64,000 nt of DNA from Sphingomonas sp. PP-F2F-G114-C0414. Lineage in GTDB: Bacteria; Pseudomonadota; Alphaproteobacteria; Sphingomonadales; Sphingomonadaceae. Below the pieces are notes generated by a model. It made no database searches. It saw only the letters and a list, made by a program, of their open reading frames with translations, and was not told the origin of the DNA. The translations under genes and the position numbers were made by a program. Each line of letters begins with the position of its first letter. Position 1 is the stretch's first letter. Shown one piece after another: positions 54,280 to 63,124 of this stretch. The stretch is taken from NCBI RefSeq assembly GCF_003688595.1, contig NZ_RCWT01000011.1, positions 1 to 64,000 on the forward strand, given 5' to 3'.

Positions 54280-55470
54280 TCAATCGTCGGCGGCGGGTAC
54301 GTAGACGCGCGCGGCGGTCGATAGCTTGTCGATGCACTCGGCGATGTGGCTCTCGTCGATCACCAGCGGCGGCAGGATGCGGACGACGTTCTCGCCCGCC
54401 GACACCAGCAGCAGATTGTGGTTGTCGCGCGCGAACGCGACAAACGCACGGCTGTCGCTCTTGAGCTTCAGCCCGAGCATCAGCCCGGTACCGCGGACAC
54501 TGTCGAACAAATGATCGTGGTTCGGGATCATCTGTTCGAGCCCCTGCCGCAACCGGTCGCCCATCGCGGTGACGTTGTCGAGGAACCCGTCCTCCAGGAT
54601 CACGTCGAGGATCGCCTCGCCCGCCGCCATCGCCAGCGGATTGCCACCATAGGTCGAGCCATGCGTGCCCGCGACCATGCCCTTTGCCGCCTCTTCGGTC
54701 GCGAGGCACGCGCCGAACGGGAAGCCGCCACCGATGCCCTTGGCGACCGACATGATGTCGGGCGTGATACCGTACAGCTCGTGCGCGAAGAACTTGCCGG
54801 TTCGGCCATAGCCGCACTGGACCTCGTCGAGCACCAGCAACAGGCCGTGCTCGTCGCAGGCTTTGCGCAGACCGGTGAGGAACTCGTGGCTCGCCTGGCG
54901 GATACCGCCCTCGCCCTGGATCGGCTCGACCAGGAAGCCGGCGGTGTTGTCGTCGATCAGCGCCAGCGCGCCTTCGAGATCGTTGAACTTCGCGTAGCCG
55001 AAACCGGGCAGCAAGGGTTCGAACCCGTCGCGCATCTTGGCCTGGTTGGTCGCGGAGATCGCGCCGAGCGTACGACCGTGGAACGCGGTGTCGAACGTGA
55101 TCAGCGTGTGGCGCTGCGGATTACCGTTGGCGAAGTGATAGCGCCGCGCGGTCTTGATCGCGCATTCGACCGCTTCCGCGCCGGAGTTGGTGAAGAACAC
55201 CGTATCGGCGAAACTGTTGTCGACGAGGCGCTGCGCGAGGTGCTCCCCCTGCGGCGATCCGTACAGGTTCGACACGTGCATCAGCGTCGCGGCCTGCTCC
55301 GCGATCGCCTTGGTCAGGTGCGGATGCGCGTGGCCGAGCGCGTTGACCGCGATGCCGCTGGCGAAATCGAGATATTGCTGGCCGTCCTCGCCGAAGAGGT
55401 ACGCGCCCTCGCCTCGGACCGGACGCACGCCACACCGCGGGTAGACGGGCATGAGCGGGGTGATGGTCAC
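54280..55470 (-). CDS. argD: acetylornithine/succinyldiaminopimelate aminotransferase
   Basis: A 396-residue PLP-dependent class III aminotransferase of arginine synthesis. The conserved blocks are [72 protein letters not shown] and the PLP lysine in [17 protein letters not shown] at 55470 is preferred, with AAGGAAG about 6 bases upstream. It precedes argF. Confidence 0.95.
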   Translation of the reverse strand: MTITPLMPVYPRCGVRPVRGEGAYLFGEDGQQYLDFASGIAVNALGHAHPHLTKAIAEQAATLMHVSNLYGSPQGEHLAQRLVDNSFADTVFFTNSGAEAVECAIKTARRYHFANGNPQRHTLITFDTAFHGRTLGAISATNQAKMRDGFEPLLPGFGYAKFNDLEGALALIDDNTAGFLVEPIQGEGGIRQASHEFLTGLRKACDEHGLLLVLDEVQCGYGRTGKFFAHELYGITPDIMSVAKGIGGGFPFGACLATEEAAKGMVAGTHGSTYGGNPLAMAAGEAILDVILEDGFLDNVTAMGDRLRQGLEQMIPNHDHLFDSVRGTGLMLGLKLKSDSRAFVAFARDNHNLLLVSAGENVVRILPPLVIDESHIAECIDKLSTAARVYVPAADD

Positions 55471-55599
55471 AAGCGCTTCCTTTCCGAAACGAGAAGGGCG
55501 ACCCAATGGTCGCCCGACGCGGCCTCATATCGGTAGCGCGGCGGGTGCGTCAATCACGTCCGACGCTGGACGCCGGTCGAATGGGCACGCCCACCGGTT

Positions 55600-56130
55600 C
55601 TAGACGTTGCTGAGACTGGCCAAATGGGCCTGCTGATCCATTACTGCGCCCACGAACGCGAGCGCCAGCTCCGCCACCAGGACGATACCGCCCAGCACGC
55701 CGGCGATGACCGAGACTCCGCCTGCCGCGGCAATCTCCGCGTCGCCGCCACCCGCTGCACGAATCTTCGCGATCTTGGTGACCGCATCCTGCGCGATCGT
55801 CGATTTGGCTATCATCGCAATGAAGATTGCCGCGCCACCGCCGGCCGAAACGGAAAAGAAATACCCGACCACCAGCGGCAGGATGATCAGGACGGCGCCA
55901 ACTGCCCATTGCTTGCGGTACAGAAACCACGCGAACCCGAAAAACAGCGCGGGCCAGCACCAAGTGAGCACGAGCCCCCCGCCGGCTTTCACCATCTTGT
56001 CACGTGCCTTTCCCCATGCACTGGCGAAACGGTGCGCGTTTGGCCCGATGAAACGCGCGACGTCGTCCCAGTCCGAATTGGCCCATGAAGCGATAAGCGC
56101 TTCCTTACGAAGTGTACGTGTCTGGTTCAT
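55600..56130 (-). CDS. DUF2628-like membrane protein
   Basis: A 176-residue protein with a soluble helical N-terminus (about 1-50) followed by two or three membrane segments (about 52-70, 74-95 and 125-165). The WCWPALFFGFAWFLYRKQW segment matches the DUF2628 family. Function unknown. Its ATG overlaps the parE stop by 4 bases (ATGA), so it is translated with parE. Confidence 0.8.
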   Translation of the reverse strand: MNQTRTLRKEALIASWANSDWDDVARFIGPNAHRFASAWGKARDKMVKAGGGLVLTWCWPALFFGFAWFLYRKQWAVGAVLIILPLVVGYFFSVSAGGGAAIFIAMIAKSTIAQDAVTKIAKIRAAGGGDAEIAAAGGVSVIAGVLGGIVLVAELALAFVGAVMDQQAHLASLSNV

Positions 56131-58136
56131 GCGTCGATCGCTTCCTCGTCCATGCGCCCAGCATTTTCCTGGATGAACGCGAAGCGGTGTGCAGGGTTGT
56201 TGCCCATCAGGCGATCGACGAGGTCCTTTACCTGCGCGCGCTCCTCGTATTCCTGGGGCAGCGTGATGCGGAGCATGCCGCGGGTGGCGGGGTCCATCGT
56301 GGTTTCGCGGAGCTGGCTCGGGTTCATCTCGCCGAGCCCCTTGAAGCGGCCGACATCGACCTTCTTGCCCTTGAACACGGTGCGCTCGAGTTCGGCGCGG
56401 TGCGCGTCGTCGCGCGCGTAGACGCTCTTGGTACCGACCGTCAGGCGATAGAGCGGCGGTTGGGCGAGGTAGAGGTGCCCGCGGCGGACGAGTTCGGGCA
56501 TCTCCTGGAAGAAGAACGTCATCAGCAGCGTCGCGATGTGGGCGCCGTCGACGTCGGCGTCGGTCATGATGACGATGCGTTCGTAGCGAAGCGTGTCGGG
56601 GGTGCAGTCCTTCCGCGTGCCGCAGCCCAGCGCGAGCGTCAGGTCGGCGATTTCCTGGTTGGCGAAGATCTTGGCGCTGGTGGCGGACGCGACGTTGAGG
56701 ATCTTGCCACGGATCGGGAGGATTGCCTGCGTCTTGCGGTCGCGCGCCTGCTTGGCAGAACCGCCTGCCGAATCGCCCTCGACGATGAACAACTCGGTGC
56801 CCTCGGGCGAGTTGGCCGAGCAGTCGGTCAGCTTGCCGGGGAGGCGCAGCTTCCTCGCGGAGGTGGCGGTCTTGCGCTTGACGTCGCGTTCCTGCTTGCG
56901 GCGCAGGCGTTCGTCCATCCGCTCGAGCACGTAGTTGAGCAGCGCCTTGCCGCGCTCCATGTTGTGGCTGAGGAAATGGTCGAAATGATCGCGGACCGCC
57001 TTCTCGACGAGGCCGGCGGCTTCGGGGCTGGTGAGGCGATCCTTGGTCTGGCTCTGGAATTGCGGCTCGCGAATGAACACCGACAGCATCAGTTCACTGC
57101 CGACCATCACGTCGTCCGCGCTGATATCCTTGGTTTTCTTGTTGCCGACGAGATCGCCGAACGCACGAAGCCCGCGGACCAGCGCCTGGCGGAGGCCCTG
57201 TTCGTGCGTGCCGCCATCGGGGGTGGGGATGGTGTTGCAATACCAGCTGTACGAGCCGTCGCTCCACAGCGGCCATGCGACCGCCCATTCGACGCGGCCT
57301 TGGGTTTCACCGTTTGCGCTCGGGAAATCCTGCGAGCCGGAGAAGAAGTCCGAGGTCGCGCATTCGCGGCCGGCGATCTGGTCGCGGAGGTGATCGGCGA
57401 GGCCGCCCGGGAACTGGAACACGGCCTGTGCGGGGGTGTCGTCGCCGATCAGGTCGGGCGCACAGTGCCAGCGGATCTCGACGCCGGCGAACAGATACGC
57501 CTTCGAGCGGACGAGCTTGTAGAGGCGTTGCGGCTTGAAGTTCAGTTCGGTGCCGAAGATCTCGGTGTCGGGCGTGAACGCGACGCTGGTGCCGCGGCGG
57601 TTGGGCGTGGGGCCGAGATGCTCGATCGGTCCGAGCGTCAGGCCCTTAGCGAAGCGCTGGCGGTACAGTTGCCGATCGCGCGCGACCTCGACGACGGTGT
57701 CGGACGATAGCGCGTTGACGACGCTGATGCCGACGCCGTGCAGGCCGCCTGAGGTCGCATAGGCCTTGCCGGCGAACTTGCCGCCCGAATGGAGCGTCGA
57801 GAGGATCACCTCCAGCGCGGACTTGTCGGGGAACTTCGGGTGCGGATCGACCGGGATGCCGCGGCCGTTGTCGACGATCGTCAGGCGGTTGTTCGCCTCC
57901 AGCGTGACTTCGATGCGCGTCGCGTGGCCGGCGACCGCCTCGTCCATCGCATTGTCGAGCACTTCGGCGGCGAGGTGATGCAGCGCGCGCTCGTCGGTAC
58001 CGCCGACGTACATGCCGGGGCGGCGGCGGACGGGTTCGAGGCCTTCGAGCACCTCGATCGAGGAGGCGTCATAGGTATTGGCGGCGGGTTTGCCGGCGCC
58101 GGGTGCGCCCGGAGACGCGAACAGATCTTCAGCCAT
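56127..58136 (-). CDS. parE: DNA topoisomerase IV subunit B
   Basis: A 669-residue ATPase subunit of topoisomerase IV, which separates daughter chromosomes. The GHKL ATP site is seen in VRRRPGMYVGGTDERALHHL and EVLDNAMDEA, followed by the GRGIPVD motif, and the TOPRIM region as EGDSAGGSAKQARDRKTQAIL with DADVDGAHIATLL. ATG at 58136 starts with MAEDLF. The length fits ParE rather than GyrB. Confidence 0.97.
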   Translation of the reverse strand: MAEDLFASPGAPGAGKPAANTYDASSIEVLEGLEPVRRRPGMYVGGTDERALHHLAAEVLDNAMDEAVAGHATRIEVTLEANNRLTIVDNGRGIPVDPHPKFPDKSALEVILSTLHSGGKFAGKAYATSGGLHGVGISVVNALSSDTVVEVARDRQLYRQRFAKGLTLGPIEHLGPTPNRRGTSVAFTPDTEIFGTELNFKPQRLYKLVRSKAYLFAGVEIRWHCAPDLIGDDTPAQAVFQFPGGLADHLRDQIAGRECATSDFFSGSQDFPSANGETQGRVEWAVAWPLWSDGSYSWYCNTIPTPDGGTHEQGLRQALVRGLRAFGDLVGNKKTKDISADDVMVGSELMLSVFIREPQFQSQTKDRLTSPEAAGLVEKAVRDHFDHFLSHNMERGKALLNYVLERMDERLRRKQERDVKRKTATSARKLRLPGKLTDCSANSPEGTELFIVEGDSAGGSAKQARDRKTQAILPIRGKILNVASATSAKIFANQEIADLTLALGCGTRKDCTPDTLRYERIVIMTDADVDGAHIATLLMTFFFQEMPELVRRGHLYLAQPPLYRLTVGTKSVYARDDAHRAELERTVFKGKKVDVGRFKGLGEMNPSQLRETTMDPATRGMLRITLPQEYEERAQVKDLVDRLMGNNPAHRFAFIQENAGRMDEEAIDA

Positions 58137-58297
58137 GACGCAAGCGTAGCCGCAGCCGTCGGACAAAGCCACAGCCTCCGTTTGCTCCGCCTGTTACAAA
58201 AAAGTCACGCTGCCGTTTATTGTTGGCAACAAAGGATAATTCTCGCTGCATCCACCGTTTCTAACAAACCTGTCATGAAACTTTCCGGGAGTGGACT
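58137..58297. promoter_or_regulatory. divergent promoter region of parE and an outer-membrane gene
   Basis: A 161-base gap between divergent starts. It includes relatively AT-rich stretches (TTACAAAAAAGTCAC and GTTTATTGTTGGCAACAAAGG) that probably hold promoters; no operator is assigned. GGGAGTGG precedes the ATG at 58298. Confidence 0.4.
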
Positions 58298-59155
58298 ATG
58301 AACGAAACGATGAAGGCGGCGCTTGCTGGTGCAGCGGCGCTTGGTGCGGCTCTCGGGCTGACGGCACCGGCTGCAGCACAGGAAACGACCGCGGATGCGC
58401 CGTTCAGCGGCGTCTATATCGGCGGGTCGTTCGGTTATGACGTGCAGCCCAATGATGTCGGCGAGACGATCGAGTTCGATCGCAATCTGGACGGCGTCTT
58501 CACCGACACCATCTCGACTGCGACCGTCGCCAACGCCTTCTCGCCGGGCTTCTGCAATGGCCGCGCGGTCAACAACGTCGCGCCGACCAATGGCGGGCCG
58601 CGGTGCCGCAACGACAAGGAAGGCATCGCCTATTACGGTCGCGTCGGCGCCGATATCCAGCGCGGCAACATCGTCTTCGGCGTGGTCGGCGAATTCGGCA
58701 AGAGCGAGATCAGCGACAGCGTCTCCGCGTTCAGCACGACGCCGGCGTTCTACACGATGACCCGCGACCTTAAATGGGAAGCCTCGGCCCGCGTTCGTGC
58801 AGGCTATGCCGCGAACACCACGCTGTTCTACGGCACCGCGGGCGGCGGCTACGCCAACATCGACAACAGCTTCACGACCGGCAACACCGCCAACACCTTC
58901 ACCACCAACGGCGACAGCAAGCAGTGGGGCCTCGTCGGCGGCGGCGGGATCGAGCAGAAGCTCGGCAAGAACTTCTCGATCGGTCTCGAATATCTGTTCC
59001 ACCGCTACAAGGACGACGATTACCGCGTCCGCGCCTCGGGCGGCCCCGCCGGCGGTCCCTTCACGCGCGGCAATGCGTCGGGCACCGACTTCCGTCGCAA
59101 CTTCGACTATTTCCGCTGGCACAGCCTGCGCGCAACAGCCGCTTTCCGGTTTTAA
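58298..59155 (+). CDS. small outer-membrane beta-barrel protein
   Basis: A 285-residue exported protein with a signal peptide (about 1-28, APAAAQ) and a barrel pattern starting with FSGVYIGGSFGYD, an OmpA/opacity-type first strand, and continuing GRVGADIQRGNIVFGVVGEF, ARVRAGYAANTTLFYGTAGGGYANI and KNFSIGLEYLFHRYK, ending in an aromatic strand LRATAAFRF. No periplasmic peptidoglycan-binding domain follows. Likely a surface or porin-like protein; role unknown. Confidence 0.85.
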   Translation: MNETMKAALAGAAALGAALGLTAPAAAQETTADAPFSGVYIGGSFGYDVQPNDVGETIEFDRNLDGVFTDTISTATVANAFSPGFCNGRAVNNVAPTNGGPRCRNDKEGIAYYGRVGADIQRGNIVFGVVGEFGKSEISDSVSAFSTTPAFYTMTRDLKWEASARVRAGYAANTTLFYGTAGGGYANIDNSFTTGNTANTFTTNGDSKQWGLVGGGGIEQKLGKNFSIGLEYLFHRYKDDDYRVRASGGPAGGPFTRGNASGTDFRRNFDYFRWHSLRATAAFRF

Positions 59156-59260
59156 GGCGAAGGGCGGCCGCTGCCACGCTGGCAGCGGACTCGCCCAAGC
59201 TCGGCCGGCGCGGCTCGCCGCGACCGACGACATGGGCTTTGCCCATGGCTAGCTGACATA

Positions 59261-59298
59261 GAAAAGGCCGCTTCCCCACACGAGGAAGCGGCCTTTTC
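59261..59298. terminator. bidirectional terminator between barrel gene and gcrA
   Basis: A perfect 15-bp stem (59261-59275 with 59284-59298) begins with GAAAAGG and ends with CCTTTTC, so a T run is present in both directions. It lies between convergent genes. Confidence 0.9.
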
Positions 59299-59326
59299 CA
59301 TGTCACGATCGAGGTATCACCCGCCT

Positions 59327-59410
59327 CGTCATCCTGACGAAAGTCAGGACCCAGAGCCAAACAGGATAGCCTCTCGATATCCTGAGTCCCGACTTTAGTC
59401 AGGATGACGG
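59327..59410. repeat. palindromic intergenic repeat, family C copy 3
   Basis: Inverted arms CGTCATCCTGACGAAAGTCA (from 59327) and GACTTTAGTCAGGATGACGG (to 59410) enclose a central ACAGGATA/TATCCTG pairing. It lies just after the bidirectional terminator and before gcrA. Confidence 0.82.
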
Positions 59411-59442
59411 ACGGGGTTTACGGCCCGCCCGCATCAACAGGC

Positions 59443-60201
59443 TTATCGAGGACGCGGACCGCCGAACGGCAGCGGTGGGGTCGGACGACGATCACGGCGC
59501 GGCAGCTGTGCCTGGTACGCATGGCCGCAGTGATCGACGCAATACGGGAAGCCGGGGTTCACCGCCTTGCCGCAGAAGTGGAAGTCGGGCTCGCCGGGAT
59601 GGCCGAGCGGCCATTTGCAGATGCGGTCGTTGAGTTCGAGCAGGCTCGTCTTGTTCGCCATCTCGGCCGACGGCTTGGCGGGGACGAGGCGACGCGGCGG
59701 GGCCGGCGTGCTCGGCGGCTGCTGCTCGCCGGGCGCCTGGCGGAGGAAGCCGCCTGGGCCAACCGAGCGCAGGATCGGCTGCGGCGCGCGGACAGGCGCG
59801 GCAACTGCGGGAGCAGCCTCGTCCTCATCCTCGTCTTCGTCGTCCTCAGGCTCGTCGGCGACCGGCTCTGGTTCGACCGGTGCCGCGGGCTTGGCCGCTG
59901 CAACGACGGGTGCTGCGACCGGCGCAGGCTTGGGGGCCTCTACCTCGACCGGCTCCGATGGCGCGACCGGCTCGGAGGCCGCCGCAGCAGCCGATGCCGA
60001 TGCTTCGGCGGCAGCAGCCGCCTTCGCCTCGGGATCGTTCGGCTTCACCGGCGACGGGCGCGCCTGTAGCTCGAGGCGGTGCGCCTTGCCGATGACGGCG
60101 TTGCGGCTGACGCCACCCAGTGCTTCGGCGATCTGGCTGGCGGTCTGGCCGGCCTCCCACATCGTCTTGAGCGTCGCGATGCGCTCGTCGGTCCAGGACA
60201 T
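59443..60201 (-). CDS. gcrA: GcrA-family cell-cycle regulator
   Basis: A 252-residue protein with the GcrA N-terminal helix-turn-helix MSWTDERIATLKTMWEAGQT followed by GVSRNAVIGKAHRL, and a C-terminal segment with SLLELNDRICKWPLGHPGEPDFHFCGKA and CVDHCGHAYQ. GcrA is an alphaproteobacterial transcription factor working with methylated DNA and sigma-70. The central linker (about 45-180) is unusually long, Ala/Pro/Glu-rich with an acidic DEPEDDEDEDEDE tract. Divergent from an ABC permease. Confidence 0.93.
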   Translation of the reverse strand: MSWTDERIATLKTMWEAGQTASQIAEALGGVSRNAVIGKAHRLELQARPSPVKPNDPEAKAAAAAEASASAAAAASEPVAPSEPVEVEAPKPAPVAAPVVAAAKPAAPVEPEPVADEPEDDEDEDEDEAAPAVAAPVRAPQPILRSVGPGGFLRQAPGEQQPPSTPAPPRRLVPAKPSAEMANKTSLLELNDRICKWPLGHPGEPDFHFCGKAVNPGFPYCVDHCGHAYQAQLPRRDRRPTPPLPFGGPRPR

Positions 60202-60266
60202 GTTCGTTCCTTAGTCTACGTCAGCCGGGTTGCGGGCGGCAGCGGCAGCGATTACCCGCAACGCCT

Positions 60267-61121
60267 ATGAGCAGCCAGCCCCCAATCGGTGAAATCCATT
60301 CGGCGGTGCACTCCGCCCCCGGCGTTCCCGTCATCAAGAGCGTGAACTGGGAGGGATTGCGAACCCTCTATATCAAGGAGGTGCGCCGGTTCTTCAAGGT
60401 GCAGCTTCAGACGGTGTGGGCGCCGGCGATCACGACGCTGCTGTTTCTGATCGTGTTCACCATTGCGACCGGCGCGAAAAGCCCGGTTCCGGTCGATGGC
60501 CAGATCGTCGATTTCGCCGATTTCATCGCGCCGGGGCTGATCATCGCGCAGGGCATGATGGGGCCGGCGTTCGCCAATGCGAGCTTCTCGCTGCTGGCCG
60601 GCAAGATGCAGGGGACGATCGTCGATTATCTCCAGCCGCCGCTGTCGACGGGTGAATTGCTAGCCGCGCTGGTCGGCGGTGCGATCACGCGTGCGGTGAT
60701 CGTCGGGATCGTCGTATGGGGCGCGATGGCGTTGTATCCGGGCGTGCACGTGACGCCGCATGCGCCGCTCGCGATCATCTGGTTCGGGCTGCTCGGCGCG
60801 ACGTTCCTCGCGTTGCTGGGCGTGCTGACGTCGATCTGGGCGGACAAGTTCGATCATGCCGCGGCGGTCACCAACTTCGTGATCGCGCCGTTGTCGCTGT
60901 TGTCGGGGACGTTCTACTCGGTCGACAAGCTGGCGCCGGCGTTTCGTGCGTTCAGCCATGCCAACCCGTTCTTCTATATCATCTCGGGGTTCCGATACGG
61001 GTTCCTCGGAATCGCCGACTCGCCGGTGATGATCGGCGGGATCGTGATCCTCGTGATCGATCTTGTGCTGGCCACGCTGTGCTACCGACTGTTGCAGAGC
61101 GGCTGGAAGCTGAAGAACTAA
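60267..61121 (+). CDS. ABC-2 type transporter permease
   Basis: A 284-residue inner-membrane protein with six membrane helices and the ABC-2 permease pattern (ADFIAPGLIIAQGMMGPAFANASFSLLAGKMQGTI and GTFYSVDKLAPAFRAFSHANPF). Such permeases export polysaccharides, drugs or lipids. No ATPase gene is adjacent, so the partner is encoded elsewhere. The stop overlaps the next start by one base. Confidence 0.88.
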   Translation: MSSQPPIGEIHSAVHSAPGVPVIKSVNWEGLRTLYIKEVRRFFKVQLQTVWAPAITTLLFLIVFTIATGAKSPVPVDGQIVDFADFIAPGLIIAQGMMGPAFANASFSLLAGKMQGTIVDYLQPPLSTGELLAALVGGAITRAVIVGIVVWGAMALYPGVHVTPHAPLAIIWFGLLGATFLALLGVLTSIWADKFDHAAAVTNFVIAPLSLLSGTFYSVDKLAPAFRAFSHANPFFYIISGFRYGFLGIADSPVMIGGIVILVIDLVLATLCYRLLQSGWKLKN

Positions 61122-62392
61122 TGAAGAAACTGGCGCTCCGGCTGTTCGCGCTCCTGCTGGCGGTACTGCCGGTCGGGGTCGCGGCGCAGGGCATAGCGCC
61201 AGACCCGGCGTTGCGCGCCAAGGCGGACGCGCTGGTCGCGATACTGGACGGTCGGGGGTCGTACGAAACATATTTCGCGGCGAGCTTCCGCGACAAGGTC
61301 CCCGCGGCGCAACTGTCGGTCATCGCTGCGCAATTGAAGACCGCGCTCGGCGCCCCGCAGAAGATCGAGACGTTGACCGCGACCTCGGCATGGTCGGCGG
61401 ACCTGACCGTTGGCTACGCGCGCGGTACGGCGAGCGTCCGCCTGGTGATCGATCCCGCCCCGCCGCATGCCGCGACCGGACTGCTGATTACCGGCACAGC
61501 GCCGCGTGACGACAGCCTCGCCAAGCTCGAAGCGGAGTTTCGCGCGCTGCCGGGGGCTAGCGGGTTCGGGCTTTACGCGCTGGGCAACGGCAGACCGACC
61601 CCGATCCTGGAATATCGAGCGGATGTGGCGGCGCCACTTGGGTCGGCGTTCAAGCTCTGGGTGCTGGCGGAGTTGGCGCGTCAGGTTGCAGCCGGCGAGC
61701 GGCATTGGGAGGACGTCGTGAAGGTCGGAGCGCCGTCCTTGCCGTCGGGCGTGTTGCAGACCTGGCCCGCCGGATCGCCGGTGACGGTGCAGACGCTCGC
61801 GACGATGATGATCTCGATCAGCGACAACACCGCGACGGATACGCTGCTGACGACGCTCGGACGCGCGAAGGTGGATGCGATGGCGGAGACGGCGGGCGGG
61901 AGCGCGCCGGTGATGACTACGCGAGAGATGTTCGCGTTGAAGGGGGATCCGGCGCTGACCAAGGCTTGGGCGGCGGGGTCGGTGGACGAGCGGCGAGCGC
62001 TGCTGGTCGACAATGCGGTGAAGATCTCCACCGCCAAGCTCGATCCGACCGTGTTCGCCGGCAAGCCGGTAGCGATCGACAGCGTCGAATGGTTCGCAAG
62101 TCCTTCGGCGATGGCGGGGCTGCTGGATCGGTTGCGACGGGCGGACGTCACGACCCACGCGGTGATGGCGGTCAATGCCGGGGTCGATCCGGCTATCGCC
62201 AAGCGGTTTGGGTATGTCGGGTTCAAGGGTGGTGGCGAGCCTGGCGTGCTGACCTTGAACTATCTGGTGCAGGCGAAGGACGGGCGCTGGTATGCGGCGA
62301 CCGGGAACTGGCACCGGGCTGATGATGGCGTGAACGAGGTTCGGTTCGCGGGGCTGATGGGGCGGGCGCTGGCGTTGTTGGCGGCGCGGTAG
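61121..62392 (+). CDS. class A beta-lactamase-like serine hydrolase
   Basis: A 423-residue exported protein with a signal peptide (about 1-22) and a C-terminal penicilloyl-serine-fold domain. The catalytic Ser-x-x-Lys is SAFK at 175-178 (GSAFKLW), followed by SDN (234-236) and a KGG triad in GFKGGGEPG. An N-terminal region (about 30-130) of about 100 residues precedes it. It could be a DD-peptidase-like or beta-lactamase-related enzyme; resistance activity cannot be stated from sequence. Coupled to the upstream permease gene by TAATG. Confidence 0.85.
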   Translation: MKKLALRLFALLLAVLPVGVAAQGIAPDPALRAKADALVAILDGRGSYETYFAASFRDKVPAAQLSVIAAQLKTALGAPQKIETLTATSAWSADLTVGYARGTASVRLVIDPAPPHAATGLLITGTAPRDDSLAKLEAEFRALPGASGFGLYALGNGRPTPILEYRADVAAPLGSAFKLWVLAELARQVAAGERHWEDVVKVGAPSLPSGVLQTWPAGSPVTVQTLATMMISISDNTATDTLLTTLGRAKVDAMAETAGGSAPVMTTREMFALKGDPALTKAWAAGSVDERRALLVDNAVKISTAKLDPTVFAGKPVAIDSVEWFASPSAMAGLLDRLRRADVTTHAVMAVNAGVDPAIAKRFGYVGFKGGGEPGVLTLNYLVQAKDGRWYAATGNWHRADDGVNEVRFAGLMGRALALLAAR

Positions 62393-62423
62393 GGTTCGCT
62401 GCCCCGCCCCATATCAAGGGCCG

Positions 62424-62528
62424 CCACCGCGGCGAAGGCCGGGGTCCAATTGGGGAACGCTGCTAACGGCGGGTAGCGCCTCGTTATTTCCACCTTCCCA
62501 ATTGGGCCCCGGCCTTCGCCGGGGTGGT
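62424..62528. repeat. palindromic intergenic repeat, family A copy 3
   Basis: Arms 62424-62455 and 62497-62528 are inverted (GGCGAAGGCCGGGGTCCAAT against ATTGGGCCCCGGCCTTCGCC). The interior is the inverse of copy 2. It lies between convergent genes (hydrolase and GNAT). Confidence 0.85.
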
Positions 62529-62555
62529 GTTATCAGAGGGGATAGCGGCGGTGGC

Positions 62556-63092
62556 TCAGGCCCGCCCAGCCGCCTGCCAGCTATCCGCGCAGAGCCCGTA
62601 GATCAGGCTGTCGCGCAACCCCAGATGCGTTTCCCACTCGTCGCGCAACAGACGCTCGCGGCGGAAACCGAGACGTTCCAGCAACGTGATCGACGCAGTA
62701 TTCTCAGTGTCCGCGTCGGCGAACACCCTACTCCGGCCTTCCGCGAACAACCGATCGATCACTGCCGACACAGCCTCGCGCGCGATCCCTCGCCCCCAGG
62801 CCTCCCGCGCGAGGATGAAACCGATCTCCGTCACCCCTGCGCCGTCCGCCTCGCTCCCCGAGACCCAGCCGATTGCGCGGTCGTCGCCGGTGCGGGTGAT
62901 CGCCCAGGTACGCTGGTTGCCGGGGGCGGCTTCCTCGGCGAGGTAGGTGCGGACGTCGTCGACCGAACCCAGGGGGCCATCGGCGGAATAGGCCATCAGC
63001 TCCGCGTCGGCGAGCATCGGGTGCAACGCGGTCGCGTCGCCCTCGACGAGCGGCCGCAGGCGCAGCCGACGCGTCTTCAACACCGGCGACAC
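62556..63092 (-). CDS. GNAT-family N-acetyltransferase (RimJ/RimL-like)
   Basis: A 178-residue acetyltransferase. VLKTRRLRLRPL is the usual RimJ/RimL N-terminus, followed by AIGWVSGSE, IGFILAREAWGRGIAREAV (acetyl-CoA loop) and NTASITLLERLGFRRE. Substrate unknown. GTG at 63092 is taken because it places the conserved motif near the N-terminus; a GTG at 63128 overlapping the lysR stop as GTGA is an alternative start. Confidence 0.85.
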   Translation of the reverse strand: MSPVLKTRRLRLRPLVEGDATALHPMLADAELMAYSADGPLGSVDDVRTYLAEEAAPGNQRTWAITRTGDDRAIGWVSGSEADGAGVTEIGFILAREAWGRGIAREAVSAVIDRLFAEGRSRVFADADTENTASITLLERLGFRRERLLRDEWETHLGLRDSLIYGLCADSWQAAGRA

Positions 63093-63124
63093 GCCAGCGC
63101 GACGGGGTCGGCGCCCGGGTTGCC

